A stretch of 64,000 nucleotides of DNA from Streptomyces megasporus (GTDB lineage: Bacteria > Actinomycetota > Actinomycetes > Streptomycetales > Streptomycetaceae): contig NZ_JODL01000002.1 in the NCBI RefSeq assembly GCF_000718985.1, forward strand, positions 313,253 through 377,252, given 5' to 3'. The position numbers were made by a program, and so were the translations under genes. Below, in pieces: positions 55,334 to 64,000 of this stretch. Within the stretch, counting starts at the first letter, position 1; each line of letters begins with the position of its first letter. The notes under the pieces are model-generated. The model saw only the letters and a list, made by a program, of their open reading frames with translations. It was not told where the DNA came from and did no database searches.

Positions 55334-57190
55334 TTGAGCGACATTCCAGCCGAGGCGGGAAAGCCGGACGACGTCCGCCGGGCCCTGGCCCTGTTGAACG
55401 CGGCGGGAGCCCGGATAGGCAACTCTCTCGACCTGGACACCACCGCCCGCGAACTGCTCGACGTCGCCGTACCCCAGTTCTGCGACCTGGCCTCCGTGGA
55501 CCTGTTCCCCGAGGTGTTCTCCGGAGAGGACCCCCGGGCCGGAGAGGGCCTGGACGGAACCCGCCCGCTGCGGCGCGTGGCCTTCGCCAGCGCCGTCTCC
55601 GACGGGCCCATCACCCTCGGCCGGCGCACCGCCGGCGCCCCCGACCCCGACCCCGTCGAACTCGGCAGCATCCACCGCTATCCCGCCGGCTCCCCCTACG
55701 CCGACGCCCTCCGCACCGCCCGTGTCCAGCGCGCCACGGGCACCCTGGTGCAGTCCACCCTGGCCGTGCCGATGGTCGCGCGCGGCCGGGTGCTGGGGCT
55801 GGTCCAGTTCTCCCGCACCAAGGGCAGCGAGCCCTTCGGTGAGCGCGACGCCGCCCTCGGCGCGGAACTGGCCGCCCGCGCCGCCGTGTGCGTCGACAAC
55901 GCGCGGCTGTACCGCAGGGAGCACGAGCGCGCCCTCATACTCCAGCGCAGCCTGCTGCCGCCGGACGACCCGGAGGCCGCCGGACTCGACATCGCCTGCC
56001 GCTACCTGCCGGGCAGCGCCGCGAGCGAGGTGGGCGGCGACTGGTTCGACGTCATAGAGCTGCCCGGCCACCGCACCGCCCTGGTGGTGGGCGACGTGAT
56101 GGGACGTGGCCTGCGCGCGGCCGTGGCCATGGGCGAACTGCGCACGGCCGTACGGACGCTCGCCATGCTGGACCTGGAGCCCGCCGAGGTGCTGGGCGCC
56201 CTCGACGAGATCGCCCGCGGACTCGGCGCCCCCCGCCGCGGACGCGGCGAACGGTCCGGCCCTGCCGCCGGCTCCCGTGCCGGAGGCAGGATCGGTGACC
56301 TCTCCTCGGGCGGCAGGGCCAGTGACCCCTCCTCGGGCGGCAGGGTCGACGACCTCTCCGAGGTCTACCTGGCCACCTGCATCTACGCCGTCTACGACCC
56401 CGTCACCCGCCGCTGCACCTTCGCCAACGCCGGACACCTGCCGCCCGCGGTCGTCGAGCCCGGCGGCGGACGGCCCGCCCGGCTGCTGAAGGTCCCCAAG
56501 GGCGTGCCGCTGGGCGTGGGCGGCGAGCCCTTCGAGGAGATGGAGGTCGAGCTGCCGGACGGCGCCCTGCTCGCCCTCTACACCGACGGCCTGGTGGAGT
56601 CCCGCCGGCAGCCGCTGGAGGAGGGGCTCCAGGCGCTGCGCGTCACCCTGGCGGGTGCCGAACGTCCGTTGGAGGACGTCTGCGACGGAGTGCTGGGCGC
56701 CCTGGAGACCCACCACGGCGAGGACGACATAGCCCTGCTGCTGGCCCGGATCCACGGGCTGCCCGAGGGCTCGGTGGGGGACTGGAGACTCCCCGCCGAA
56801 CCCCGCTCGGTCGCCCGCGCCCGCGAACTGGCGTGCCGTCGGCTCGCCGAGTGGAAGCTGGACGACCTCGTCGACACCGCCGAACTGCTCGTCAGCGAAC
56901 TGGTCACCAACGCCCTGCGCCACGGCGAAGGGGACATCCGACTGCGCCTGCTGCTGGACCGCACCCTGGTCTGCGAGGTGTGGGACACGGGCCTGGTCCA
57001 GCCGCGCCGGCGCCGTGCCCGCGACACCGACGAGGGCGGGCGCGGCCTGCAGCTCGTCGACCTGCTCTCCGCGGGCTGGGGCAGCCGTCGCACCCCCAAG
57101 GGGAAGATCGTCTGGTTCGAGCTCGACCTCCCCCGTGAGGGGGAACCCAAGCCGCCGGACACGGCGGAGGCCCTGCTGAGCCTGTTCTGA
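55334..57190 (+). CDS. GAF-SpoIIE phosphatase-HATPase protein
   Basis: This encodes 618 residues from a TTG at 55334, with GGAAGGGG five bases upstream. A GAF domain occupies about 10-190 (LALLNAAGARIGNSLDLDTTARELLDVAVPQFCDLASVDLFPEV). The PP2C domain at about 200-480 contains GGDWFDVIELPGHRTALVVGDVMGRGLR. It is interrupted by an insert at about 300-345 made of three 9-residue repeats. The ATPase domain ends the protein (ELLVSELVTNALRHGEGDIRLRL and DEGGRGLQLVDLLSAGWG). It lacks the PAS domains of its neighbour at 52486. The partner anti-sigma antagonist is not in the window. Confidence 0.85.
   Translation: MSDIPAEAGKPDDVRRALALLNAAGARIGNSLDLDTTARELLDVAVPQFCDLASVDLFPEVFSGEDPRAGEGLDGTRPLRRVAFASAVSDGPITLGRRTAGAPDPDPVELGSIHRYPAGSPYADALRTARVQRATGTLVQSTLAVPMVARGRVLGLVQFSRTKGSEPFGERDAALGAELAARAAVCVDNARLYRREHERALILQRSLLPPDDPEAAGLDIACRYLPGSAASEVGGDWFDVIELPGHRTALVVGDVMGRGLRAAVAMGELRTAVRTLAMLDLEPAEVLGALDEIARGLGAPRRGRGERSGPAAGSRAGGRIGDLSSGGRASDPSSGGRVDDLSEVYLATCIYAVYDPVTRRCTFANAGHLPPAVVEPGGGRPARLLKVPKGVPLGVGGEPFEEMEVELPDGALLALYTDGLVESRRQPLEEGLQALRVTLAGAERPLEDVCDGVLGALETHHGEDDIALLLARIHGLPEGSVGDWRLPAEPRSVARARELACRRLAEWKLDDLVDTAELLVSELVTNALRHGEGDIRLRLLLDRTLVCEVWDTGLVQPRRRRARDTDEGGRGLQLVDLLSAGWGSRRTPKGKIVWFELDLPREGEPKPPDTAEALLSLF
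56284..56364 (+). repeat. 27-bp tandem repeat inside the phosphatase domain
   Basis: Units start at 56284, 56311 and 56338 and encode GRIGDLSSG, GRASDPSSG and GRVDDLSEV. The third is diverged at its end. Confidence 0.65.
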
Positions 57191-57579
57191 ACGGGCGGGT
57201 ACCGAACGGGCGAGCACGGCACCGAGAGCCCGCACCGTCCGCCGGCCCGGACCCCCGCGCCAACGGGCCGGTGACGTGGGCGAGTTCCACGGGCCGTCGC
57301 GCGCCGGCCTCCGGAGGTGTCGCGCGTCACATTCCTCCCACAAGGGGCGGCGGGACGGGATTCCCCGGCGGAAAAGTTCCCGGCCACCGGGGTGGCGGCG
57401 GCTCGAGGGCGACCCCGACGGGCCGCGGCAGGCGGCGCCCACGGGGGATTCGGGCCCATGTCCACCGTTCTCGGGCCCGTACCATGGGGGAAGAGTGCCG
57501 TGGCGATGATCAGCCCGGCGAGCGCGCGGCCGCACCCGGTCGTGTGGCCATCGACAATTCCCGGAGAAGCGCCCCCAGT
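57191..57579. promoter_or_regulatory. Upstream region of typA with a small terminator
   Basis: 389 bases. An 8-bp stem CCGGCCCG / CGGGCCGG (57242-57271) can end the phosphatase transcript. The rest holds the typA promoter, not resolved. Confidence 0.4.
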
Positions 57580-59487
<1,908 letters not shown>

Positions 59488-59517
59488 TCCGGGGCCGGCC
59501 CCGCGGAGCCGGATCGG

Positions 59518-59559
59518 CGGGTGCCTCGCCCCCCCTCGGGGGGGGGGGCGAGGCACCCG
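59518..59559 (+). terminator. Terminator of typA
   Basis: A stem of at least 15 bp (CGGGTGCCTCGCCCC paired with GGGGCGAGGCACCCG) surrounds a long G-run and begins about 30 bases after the stop codon. A second smaller dyad (GATCCGG / CCGGATC) lies before it at 59487-59515. Confidence 0.8.
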
Positions 59560-59969
59560 CCGTGCGCGGCGACCGGTCGGTCGGTCCGACGGCCGCGGGC
59601 ACGCTCCGCGCGGTCGGGGCACAGCGGGCGAATGCCGGGAAGTCAAGCGATTTCGCTCACAGTGTGTCCGGAATGCGGACTGGCTGTACCGGAAGAAGTG
59701 TTAACAGTCCGTTTCGCGGGCGTCTGTAACGGATTATTTTGTCCGGATTTCGAGCAACAGGCCCCCGGTGATGTGACCAAACCGAGATCCCTTAACAGTG
59801 GTTTACGCGCGCTGAGTACCCAATAGTTGGGTCATTGAATCCGGATCGAGGAGCGTGCGTTCTGACCGCGCTGACTCGTGACAACGGGACCCGCTGAGGT
59901 CGGCACAGAGCCGGTGGAGGCAGCGGCGGACCGTCCGTGAAGACAGTGGACTCCTGAGGAGGCAAACCC
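59560..59969 (+). promoter_or_regulatory. AT-rich upstream region of the peptide transporter with repeated TTAACAGT
   Basis: About 400 bases with much lower GC than the surroundings from 59640 to 59840. TTAACAGT occurs at 59701-59708 and 59792-59799, each followed closely by GTTT and a CG-rich stretch. This probably contains the promoter and operator of the transporter operon. A 64-codon frame at 59632-59826 with two CxxC-like pairs and three TTA codons is open here, but it has no ribosome site (see findings). Confidence 0.45.
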
Positions 59970-61580
59970 ATGCGCGGTGCCAAGAGCGCCAAGTGGGTCG
60001 CAAGCGCGATAGCCGTGGCCCTGGCCGCGACCGCTTGCGGTGGTGGCGACAGCGGCAACGAGTCGAAGTCGGGCTCGGGTGACGGCTATGTCTCGATCGA
60101 GGTCGGCGAGCCGCAGAACCCGCCGATCCCCTCGGACACCAACGAGAGCAACGGGTCCTACCTGGTCAAGGCGCTCTTCACCCAGCTGCTGGAGTTCGAC
60201 AACAACGGTGAGATCGTCTACCTCAACGCCGAGTCGGTGGAGAGCGACGACGCCAAGGTCTGGACGGTCAAGCTGAAGGACGGCTGGACCTTCCACAACG
60301 GCGAGAAGGTCACCGCCAAGTCCTACGTGGACACCTGGAACTGGGCCGCCAACATCAAGAACAACCAGAAGAACAGCTTCTGGTTCTCCGACATCAAGGG
60401 TTACGAGGACGTCCACCCGGAGAAGGGTGACCCCAAGGCCGAGACGATGTCCGGTCTCAAGGTCGTCGACGACCTCACCTTCACCATCGAGCTGAGCAAG
60501 CCGGTCCCGTACTTCCAGTACAAGCTCGGCTACACCACCTGGGCCCCGCTGCCCAGCGTCGCCTTCGAGGACCCGAAGGCGTTCGGCGAGAAGCCGATCG
60601 GCAACGGTCCCTACAAGTTCGAGAAGTGGGACCACAACAAGCTCTTCCAGGTCGCCGCCTACGACAAGTACAAGGGCGAGGACAAGGCCCACAACGACGG
60701 CATCAAGTTCAAGAACTACTCGACCGTCGAGGCCGCCTACCAGGAGCTCCTCTCCGGCAACGTCGACATGGTCCGCAGCATCGGCTCCAAGGACCTGCCG
60801 AAGTACAAGGAGGACCTGGGCGACCGCGCCATCGAGCAGCCCTACGCGGCGGTCCAGAGCATCGTCCCGGCCTTCTACAGCAAGCCCTTCAAGGACATCG
60901 ACCCCAAGGTCATCCAGGGCCTGTCGATGGCGATCGACCGCGAGACCATCGCCAAGACCGTCCTCAACGGCACCCGTGAGCCGGCCACCAGTTTCACGCC
61001 GCCGCAGGTCAACGGCAACCAGGACCTCGACACCGATGTCTTCACCTTCAACCCGAAGAAGGCGAAGGAGCTCGTCGAGGAGGGTGGCGGCGTCCCGGGC
61101 AACAAGATCTGGATCCAGTTCAACGCCGACGGCGGCCACGCCGAGTGGGTCACCGCGGTCTGCGAGAACATCCGCCAGAACACCGGTGTGGAGTGCATCC
61201 CGGACTCCAAGCCGGACTTCCAGACCGACCTGGACCTGCGTGACTCCAACAAGGTCAAGGGCATGTACCGCGGTGGCTGGGTCGCCGACTACCCGCTGAA
61301 CGTCAACTTCATGCGGGAGCTGTACCACTCCAAGGCCGAGGCCAACAGCGGTCGCTTCTCCAACAAGGAGATCGACGCCCTCTTCGAGAAGGGCGACAGC
61401 GCCTCCAGCCTGGAAGAGTCGATCAAGCTCTACCAGGAGGCCGAGCGGAAGCTGGTCGAGCAGATGCCCGCCATCCCGATGTTCAACTACAAGCTGAACG
61501 CCGGTTACAGCGAGCGCGTGGACAACGTGAAGGTGGACTGGCACGGCGACCTGGTCGTGAACGAGGTCACCGTCAAGTAA
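59970..61580 (+). CDS. Peptide ABC transporter substrate-binding lipoprotein
   Basis: This encodes 536 residues from ATG 59970, with GAGGAGG upstream. Signal and lipobox: MRGAKSAKWVASAIAVALAATACGGG, with lipid at the Cys near residue 23. The fold is that of family 5 (OppA/DppA) solute-binding proteins: KALFTQLLEFDNNGEIVYLNAESVESDDAKVWTVKLKDGWTFHNGEKVTAKSYVDTW. The usual NGPYKFEKWD and WVADYPLNVNFM segments are present. It binds oligopeptides or dipeptides outside the membrane and delivers them to the permeases encoded next. The high Lys/Asp/Glu content is like other secreted Streptomyces binding proteins. Confidence 0.92.
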   Translation: MRGAKSAKWVASAIAVALAATACGGGDSGNESKSGSGDGYVSIEVGEPQNPPIPSDTNESNGSYLVKALFTQLLEFDNNGEIVYLNAESVESDDAKVWTVKLKDGWTFHNGEKVTAKSYVDTWNWAANIKNNQKNSFWFSDIKGYEDVHPEKGDPKAETMSGLKVVDDLTFTIELSKPVPYFQYKLGYTTWAPLPSVAFEDPKAFGEKPIGNGPYKFEKWDHNKLFQVAAYDKYKGEDKAHNDGIKFKNYSTVEAAYQELLSGNVDMVRSIGSKDLPKYKEDLGDRAIEQPYAAVQSIVPAFYSKPFKDIDPKVIQGLSMAIDRETIAKTVLNGTREPATSFTPPQVNGNQDLDTDVFTFNPKKAKELVEEGGGVPGNKIWIQFNADGGHAEWVTAVCENIRQNTGVECIPDSKPDFQTDLDLRDSNKVKGMYRGGWVADYPLNVNFMRELYHSKAEANSGRFSNKEIDALFEKGDSASSLEESIKLYQEAERKLVEQMPAIPMFNYKLNAGYSERVDNVKVDWHGDLVVNEVTVK

Positions 61581-61612
61581 GCCCGTCCGCGGTCCGTCCG
61601 CATCCGGCCGTC

Positions 61613-61646
61613 CCCCGTCGCCCGCCCTCGCGGGCGGGCGACGGGG
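61613..61646 (+). terminator. Attenuator-like hairpin between binding protein and permease
   Basis: A perfect 15-bp stem (61613-61627 with 61632-61646) and TCGC loop lies 32 bases after the binding-protein stop. There is no T-tract. It may stabilise the first gene's mRNA and reduce read-through into the permeases, giving excess binding protein. Confidence 0.65.
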
Positions 61647-61716
61647 CAAGGCATCCGGGGGCCGTTCCTGCCACAGCGGGACGGCCCCTGGGCCTGTCGT
61701 AACCAATGGAGGAAAA

Positions 61717-62646
61717 ATGGGGCGTTACGTCGCACGGCGACTGCTCCAGATGATCCCGGTGTTCATCGGGTCGACACTGCTGGTCTTCCTGATGATGTAC
61801 AGCCTGCCCGGCGACCCCGTGCGCGCGCTGTACGGTGAGCAGGCGCTCGACGAGGCCCAGATCGCCCAGATCAAGAAGGACCTCGGGCTGGACCTGCCGC
61901 TCTGGCACCAGTACTGGAACTACCTGACGGGCATCTTCCAAGGGGACTTCGGCACCCAGATCGCCAGCGGCAGACCGGTCGCCGATGTCATCGGCGACGC
62001 TCTGCCGGTGACGATCAGGCTGGCCCTGTTCGCGTTCACCTTCGTGGTGCTGGTCGGCATCTCCCTCGGTGTGATCGCCGGCCTGAAGGCCGACACGCTG
62101 CTCGACCGCGGCATGCTGATCTTCACCCTGCTGCTGATCTCGGTGCCCTCGTTCGTGCTCGGCTACACCGCCCAGTTCTTCCTCGCGTTCAAGATGGGCG
62201 TCGTCACGCCGACGGTGCGCGACTCCGAGGACTTCGGCGAGTTGCTGATGCCGGCCATCGTGCTGGCCTCGCTGTCGTTGGCCTACGTGGTGCGGCTCAC
62301 CCGCACCTCCATCGCGGAGAACCTGCGCTCCGACTACATCCGCACCGCCGTCGCCAAGGGCCTCCCGCGGCGCCGGGTGGTCGGGGTCCACCTGCTGCGC
62401 AACTCCCTCATCCCCGTGGTGACCTTCCTGGGCACCGACCTCGGAGCGCTGCTGAGCGGCGCGGTCGTCACCGAGGGCATCTTCAACGTCCAGGGCATCG
62501 GCAACGCCGTCTACGAGGCACTGCTCCAGCGCGAGGGCTCGACCGTGGTCGGCATCGCGACGCTGATCATCATCATCTACCTCTGCGCCAGCCTGATCGT
62601 CGACCTGCTCTACGCGGTCCTGGACCCGAGGATTCGCTATGCCTGA
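61717..62646 (+). CDS. Peptide ABC transporter permease (DppB-like)
   Basis: This encodes 309 residues from ATG 61717, with GGAGGA upstream. Six membrane segments are expected; the first follows MGRYVARRLLQMIPVFIGSTLLVFLMMYSLPGDPVRAL, typical of DppB/OppB. The EAA loop for the ATPase contact is RTAVAKGLPRRRVVGVHLLRNSLIPVVT. The last gene bases overlap the next ATG by eight bases. It forms the membrane channel with the second permease. Confidence 0.9.
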   Translation: MGRYVARRLLQMIPVFIGSTLLVFLMMYSLPGDPVRALYGEQALDEAQIAQIKKDLGLDLPLWHQYWNYLTGIFQGDFGTQIASGRPVADVIGDALPVTIRLALFAFTFVVLVGISLGVIAGLKADTLLDRGMLIFTLLLISVPSFVLGYTAQFFLAFKMGVVTPTVRDSEDFGELLMPAIVLASLSLAYVVRLTRTSIAENLRSDYIRTAVAKGLPRRRVVGVHLLRNSLIPVVTFLGTDLGALLSGAVVTEGIFNVQGIGNAVYEALLQREGSTVVGIATLIIIIYLCASLIVDLLYAVLDPRIRYA

Positions 62647-63619
62647 CGTGAAGAAGACCGAGACCGGACCGGTGACGGGCCCCGGCGTTCCCGCGCCCTC
62701 CTCGCTCGCGGTGGAGCCCGACAAGGGGGTCGGCAGCCTGGGCGGCACGGTCGGCAAGCCTCGGAGCCTGTGGACCGACGCCTGGCACGACCTGCGGCGC
62801 AACCCGCTGTTCGTGGCCTCCGCCGTCATCATCGCGCTCCTGATGGTGATGGTCGCCTGGCCGGGGCTGTTCACCAGCGCCTCGCCGCGCCACGGCGACC
62901 TGGCGAACCACTACCTCCAGGAGCCCCAGCTCACCAAGTTCTTCTCGCCGGAGTGGCTGGGCTACGACGCGCAGGGCCGCAGCATCTACGCCCGGGTCGT
63001 CTACGGCGCCCGCGCGTCGGTGATCGTCGGTGTCGCGGTGACGCTGCTGGTCACCCTCCTCGGCGGCACGATCGGCATGCTGGCCGGCTACTTCGGGGGC
63101 ATCCTCGACAGCATCCTGTCGCGGATCATCGACACCTTCGCCGGCATCCCCTTCCTGGTCGGCGCCATGGTGATCCTCAACGTCTTCGACGTCCGCAGCA
63201 TCTGGATCGTCACCCTGGCCCTGGCGTTCCTCGGATGGACCCAGATCGCCCGTGTCGCGCGCGGCTCGGTGATCTCGGTCAAGGGGACGGACTACGTCCA
63301 GGCCGCCCGGGCGCTGGGCGCCGGCACCCGTCGCATCCTGCTGCGCCACGTGCTGCCCAACGCCATCGCCCCGGTGATCGTGGTCGCCACCATCGCGCTG
63401 GGCGGCTACATCGCGGCCGAGGCGACCCTGTCCTACCTCGGCATCGGCCTCTCCGAGCCGACGGTCTCCTGGGGCGGTGACGTCTCCCGGGGCAAGGACC
63501 AACTGAGGAACGCGCCGTTCGTCCTGCTCTCGCCGGCCCTGATGGTCTCCATCACCGTGCTGGCGTTCATCATGCTCGGCGATGCGGTGCGCAACGCCCT
63601 CGACCCCAAGCTGCGCTGA
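62639..63619 (+). CDS. Peptide ABC transporter permease (DppC-like)
   Basis: This encodes 326 residues from ATG 62639, overlapping the previous stop by eight bases. A cytoplasmic N-terminus of about 55 residues precedes the first helix ([20 protein letters not shown]). The EAA loop is [31 protein letters not shown] and the rest has the usual DppC/OppC pattern with [22 protein letters not shown] near the end. Pairs with the DppB-like protein. Confidence 0.9.
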   Translation: MPDVKKTETGPVTGPGVPAPSSLAVEPDKGVGSLGGTVGKPRSLWTDAWHDLRRNPLFVASAVIIALLMVMVAWPGLFTSASPRHGDLANHYLQEPQLTKFFSPEWLGYDAQGRSIYARVVYGARASVIVGVAVTLLVTLLGGTIGMLAGYFGGILDSILSRIIDTFAGIPFLVGAMVILNVFDVRSIWIVTLALAFLGWTQIARVARGSVISVKGTDYVQAARALGAGTRRILLRHVLPNAIAPVIVVATIALGGYIAAEATLSYLGIGLSEPTVSWGGDVSRGKDQLRNAPFVLLSPALMVSITVLAFIMLGDAVRNALDPKLR

Positions 63620-63633
63620 GGGAGGCGTACCAC

Positions 63634-64000
63634 ATGATCACCATCGACAAGACCGCGCCCACCCCGGACCGGAGCACGGGCGGGGAGGGCGGCCCGCTGC
63701 TGGAGGTCCGCGACCTCCACGTGGAGTTCCACACCCGGGACGGCGTCGCCAAGGCGGTCAACGGCGTCAACTACTCCGTCTCCGCGGGTGAGACCCTGGC
63801 GGTGCTGGGCGAGTCCGGGTCGGGCAAGTCCGTGACCGCGCAGGCGATCATGGGCATCCTCGACATGCCGCCGGGCCGCATCCCCCGGGTGCATCAGGGG
63901 CTGTCCCGGAAGGACGCCAAGGCCAAGGCCGTGGAGTTGATGGACCGGGTGAAGATCCCGGCGGCGAGGGCGCGGGTGAACGACTATCCGCATCAGTTCT
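63634..64000 (+). CDS. Peptide ABC transporter ATP-binding protein (DppD-like), 3' end outside window; internal segment missing
   Basis: 122 residues are visible from ATG 63634, with GGGAGG upstream. Walker [18 protein letters not shown] is intact. The next family landmark normally comes about 50 residues later than here: after PPGRIPR the sequence jumps to [24 protein letters not shown] and NDYPHQF. In DppD proteins a strand-loop region with the Q-loop (IFQD..SLNP) lies between these two landmarks. The frame is kept across the junction. As read, this ATPase could not couple hydrolysis to the permeases normally. The rest of the gene, with the signature SGG and Walker B, is beyond the window. 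Confidence 0.8.
   Translation, partial: MITIDKTAPTPDRSTGGEGGPLLEVRDLHVEFHTRDGVAKAVNGVNYSVSAGETLAVLGESGSGKSVTAQAIMGILDMPPGRIPRVHQGLSRKDAKAKAVELMDRVKIPAARARVNDYPHQF

Overview
The window reads as a chromosomal segment of a Streptomyces or close relative. It is very GC-rich, with frequent GTG and some TTG starts and GTGA/ATGA stop-start overlaps. It encodes Actinobacteria-typical proteins (a WhiB-like factor, SpoIIE-type phosphatases with ATPase domains, DUF1707, DUF6542, DUF6879 and DUF5753 proteins) and adjacent class I and class II fumarases. No rRNA, tRNA or CRISPR was seen.

Layout. 1-4757: the end of a Tad/Flp pilus-type cluster (TadC fragment, Flp-like pilin, TadE/G-like protein, lipoprotein, OmpA-like protein, DUF192 protein, prepilin peptidase). 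4941-11167: aldo/keto reductase, cis-isoprenyl transferase, PIN-PhoH ATPase, secreted transglycosylase-like protein, AI-2E-family membrane protein. 11353-17121: SPFH protein plus ribbon-helix-helix protein behind a perfect palindrome, a PadR-ABC-FtsX-type operon, and a DUF1707 protein. 17254-28285: both fumarases, DUF402 protein, methyltransferase, a SpoIIE-type phosphatase, the ahpD-ahpC/oxyR peroxide module, a WhiB-like protein and glpX. 28491-34317: DUF4245 protein, nitroreductase, xseB, xseA, ispH, DUF6542 protein, ychF.

34299-46416 is an integrated element in the 3' end of ychF. It is flanked by a 107-bp imperfect direct repeat (30 bp exact) that duplicates the end of ychF and its terminator. 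It has a tyrosine integrase, an excisionase-like protein, a RecA/RepA-like ATPase next to a hairpin-rich non-coding region, a 39-residue zinc-ribbon protein, a DUF6879/HTH-DUF5753 regulatory cassette, and one very large single-chain Type ISP-like restriction-modification enzyme. No conjugation or virion genes were seen. It looks like a compact defence-carrying integrative element whose int and xis-repA arms are driven by divergent promoters sharing one -35 box.

46562-64000: a decayed PIN-toxin remnant, a SNF2-family helicase, a secreted subtilisin-like protease with a P-domain, a GntR regulator, a small SPOR-like protein, two more SpoIIE-type phosphatases, typA, and a peptide ABC transporter operon (binding protein, two permeases, start of an ATPase). 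The visible part of that last ATPase appears to lack the region containing its Q-loop.
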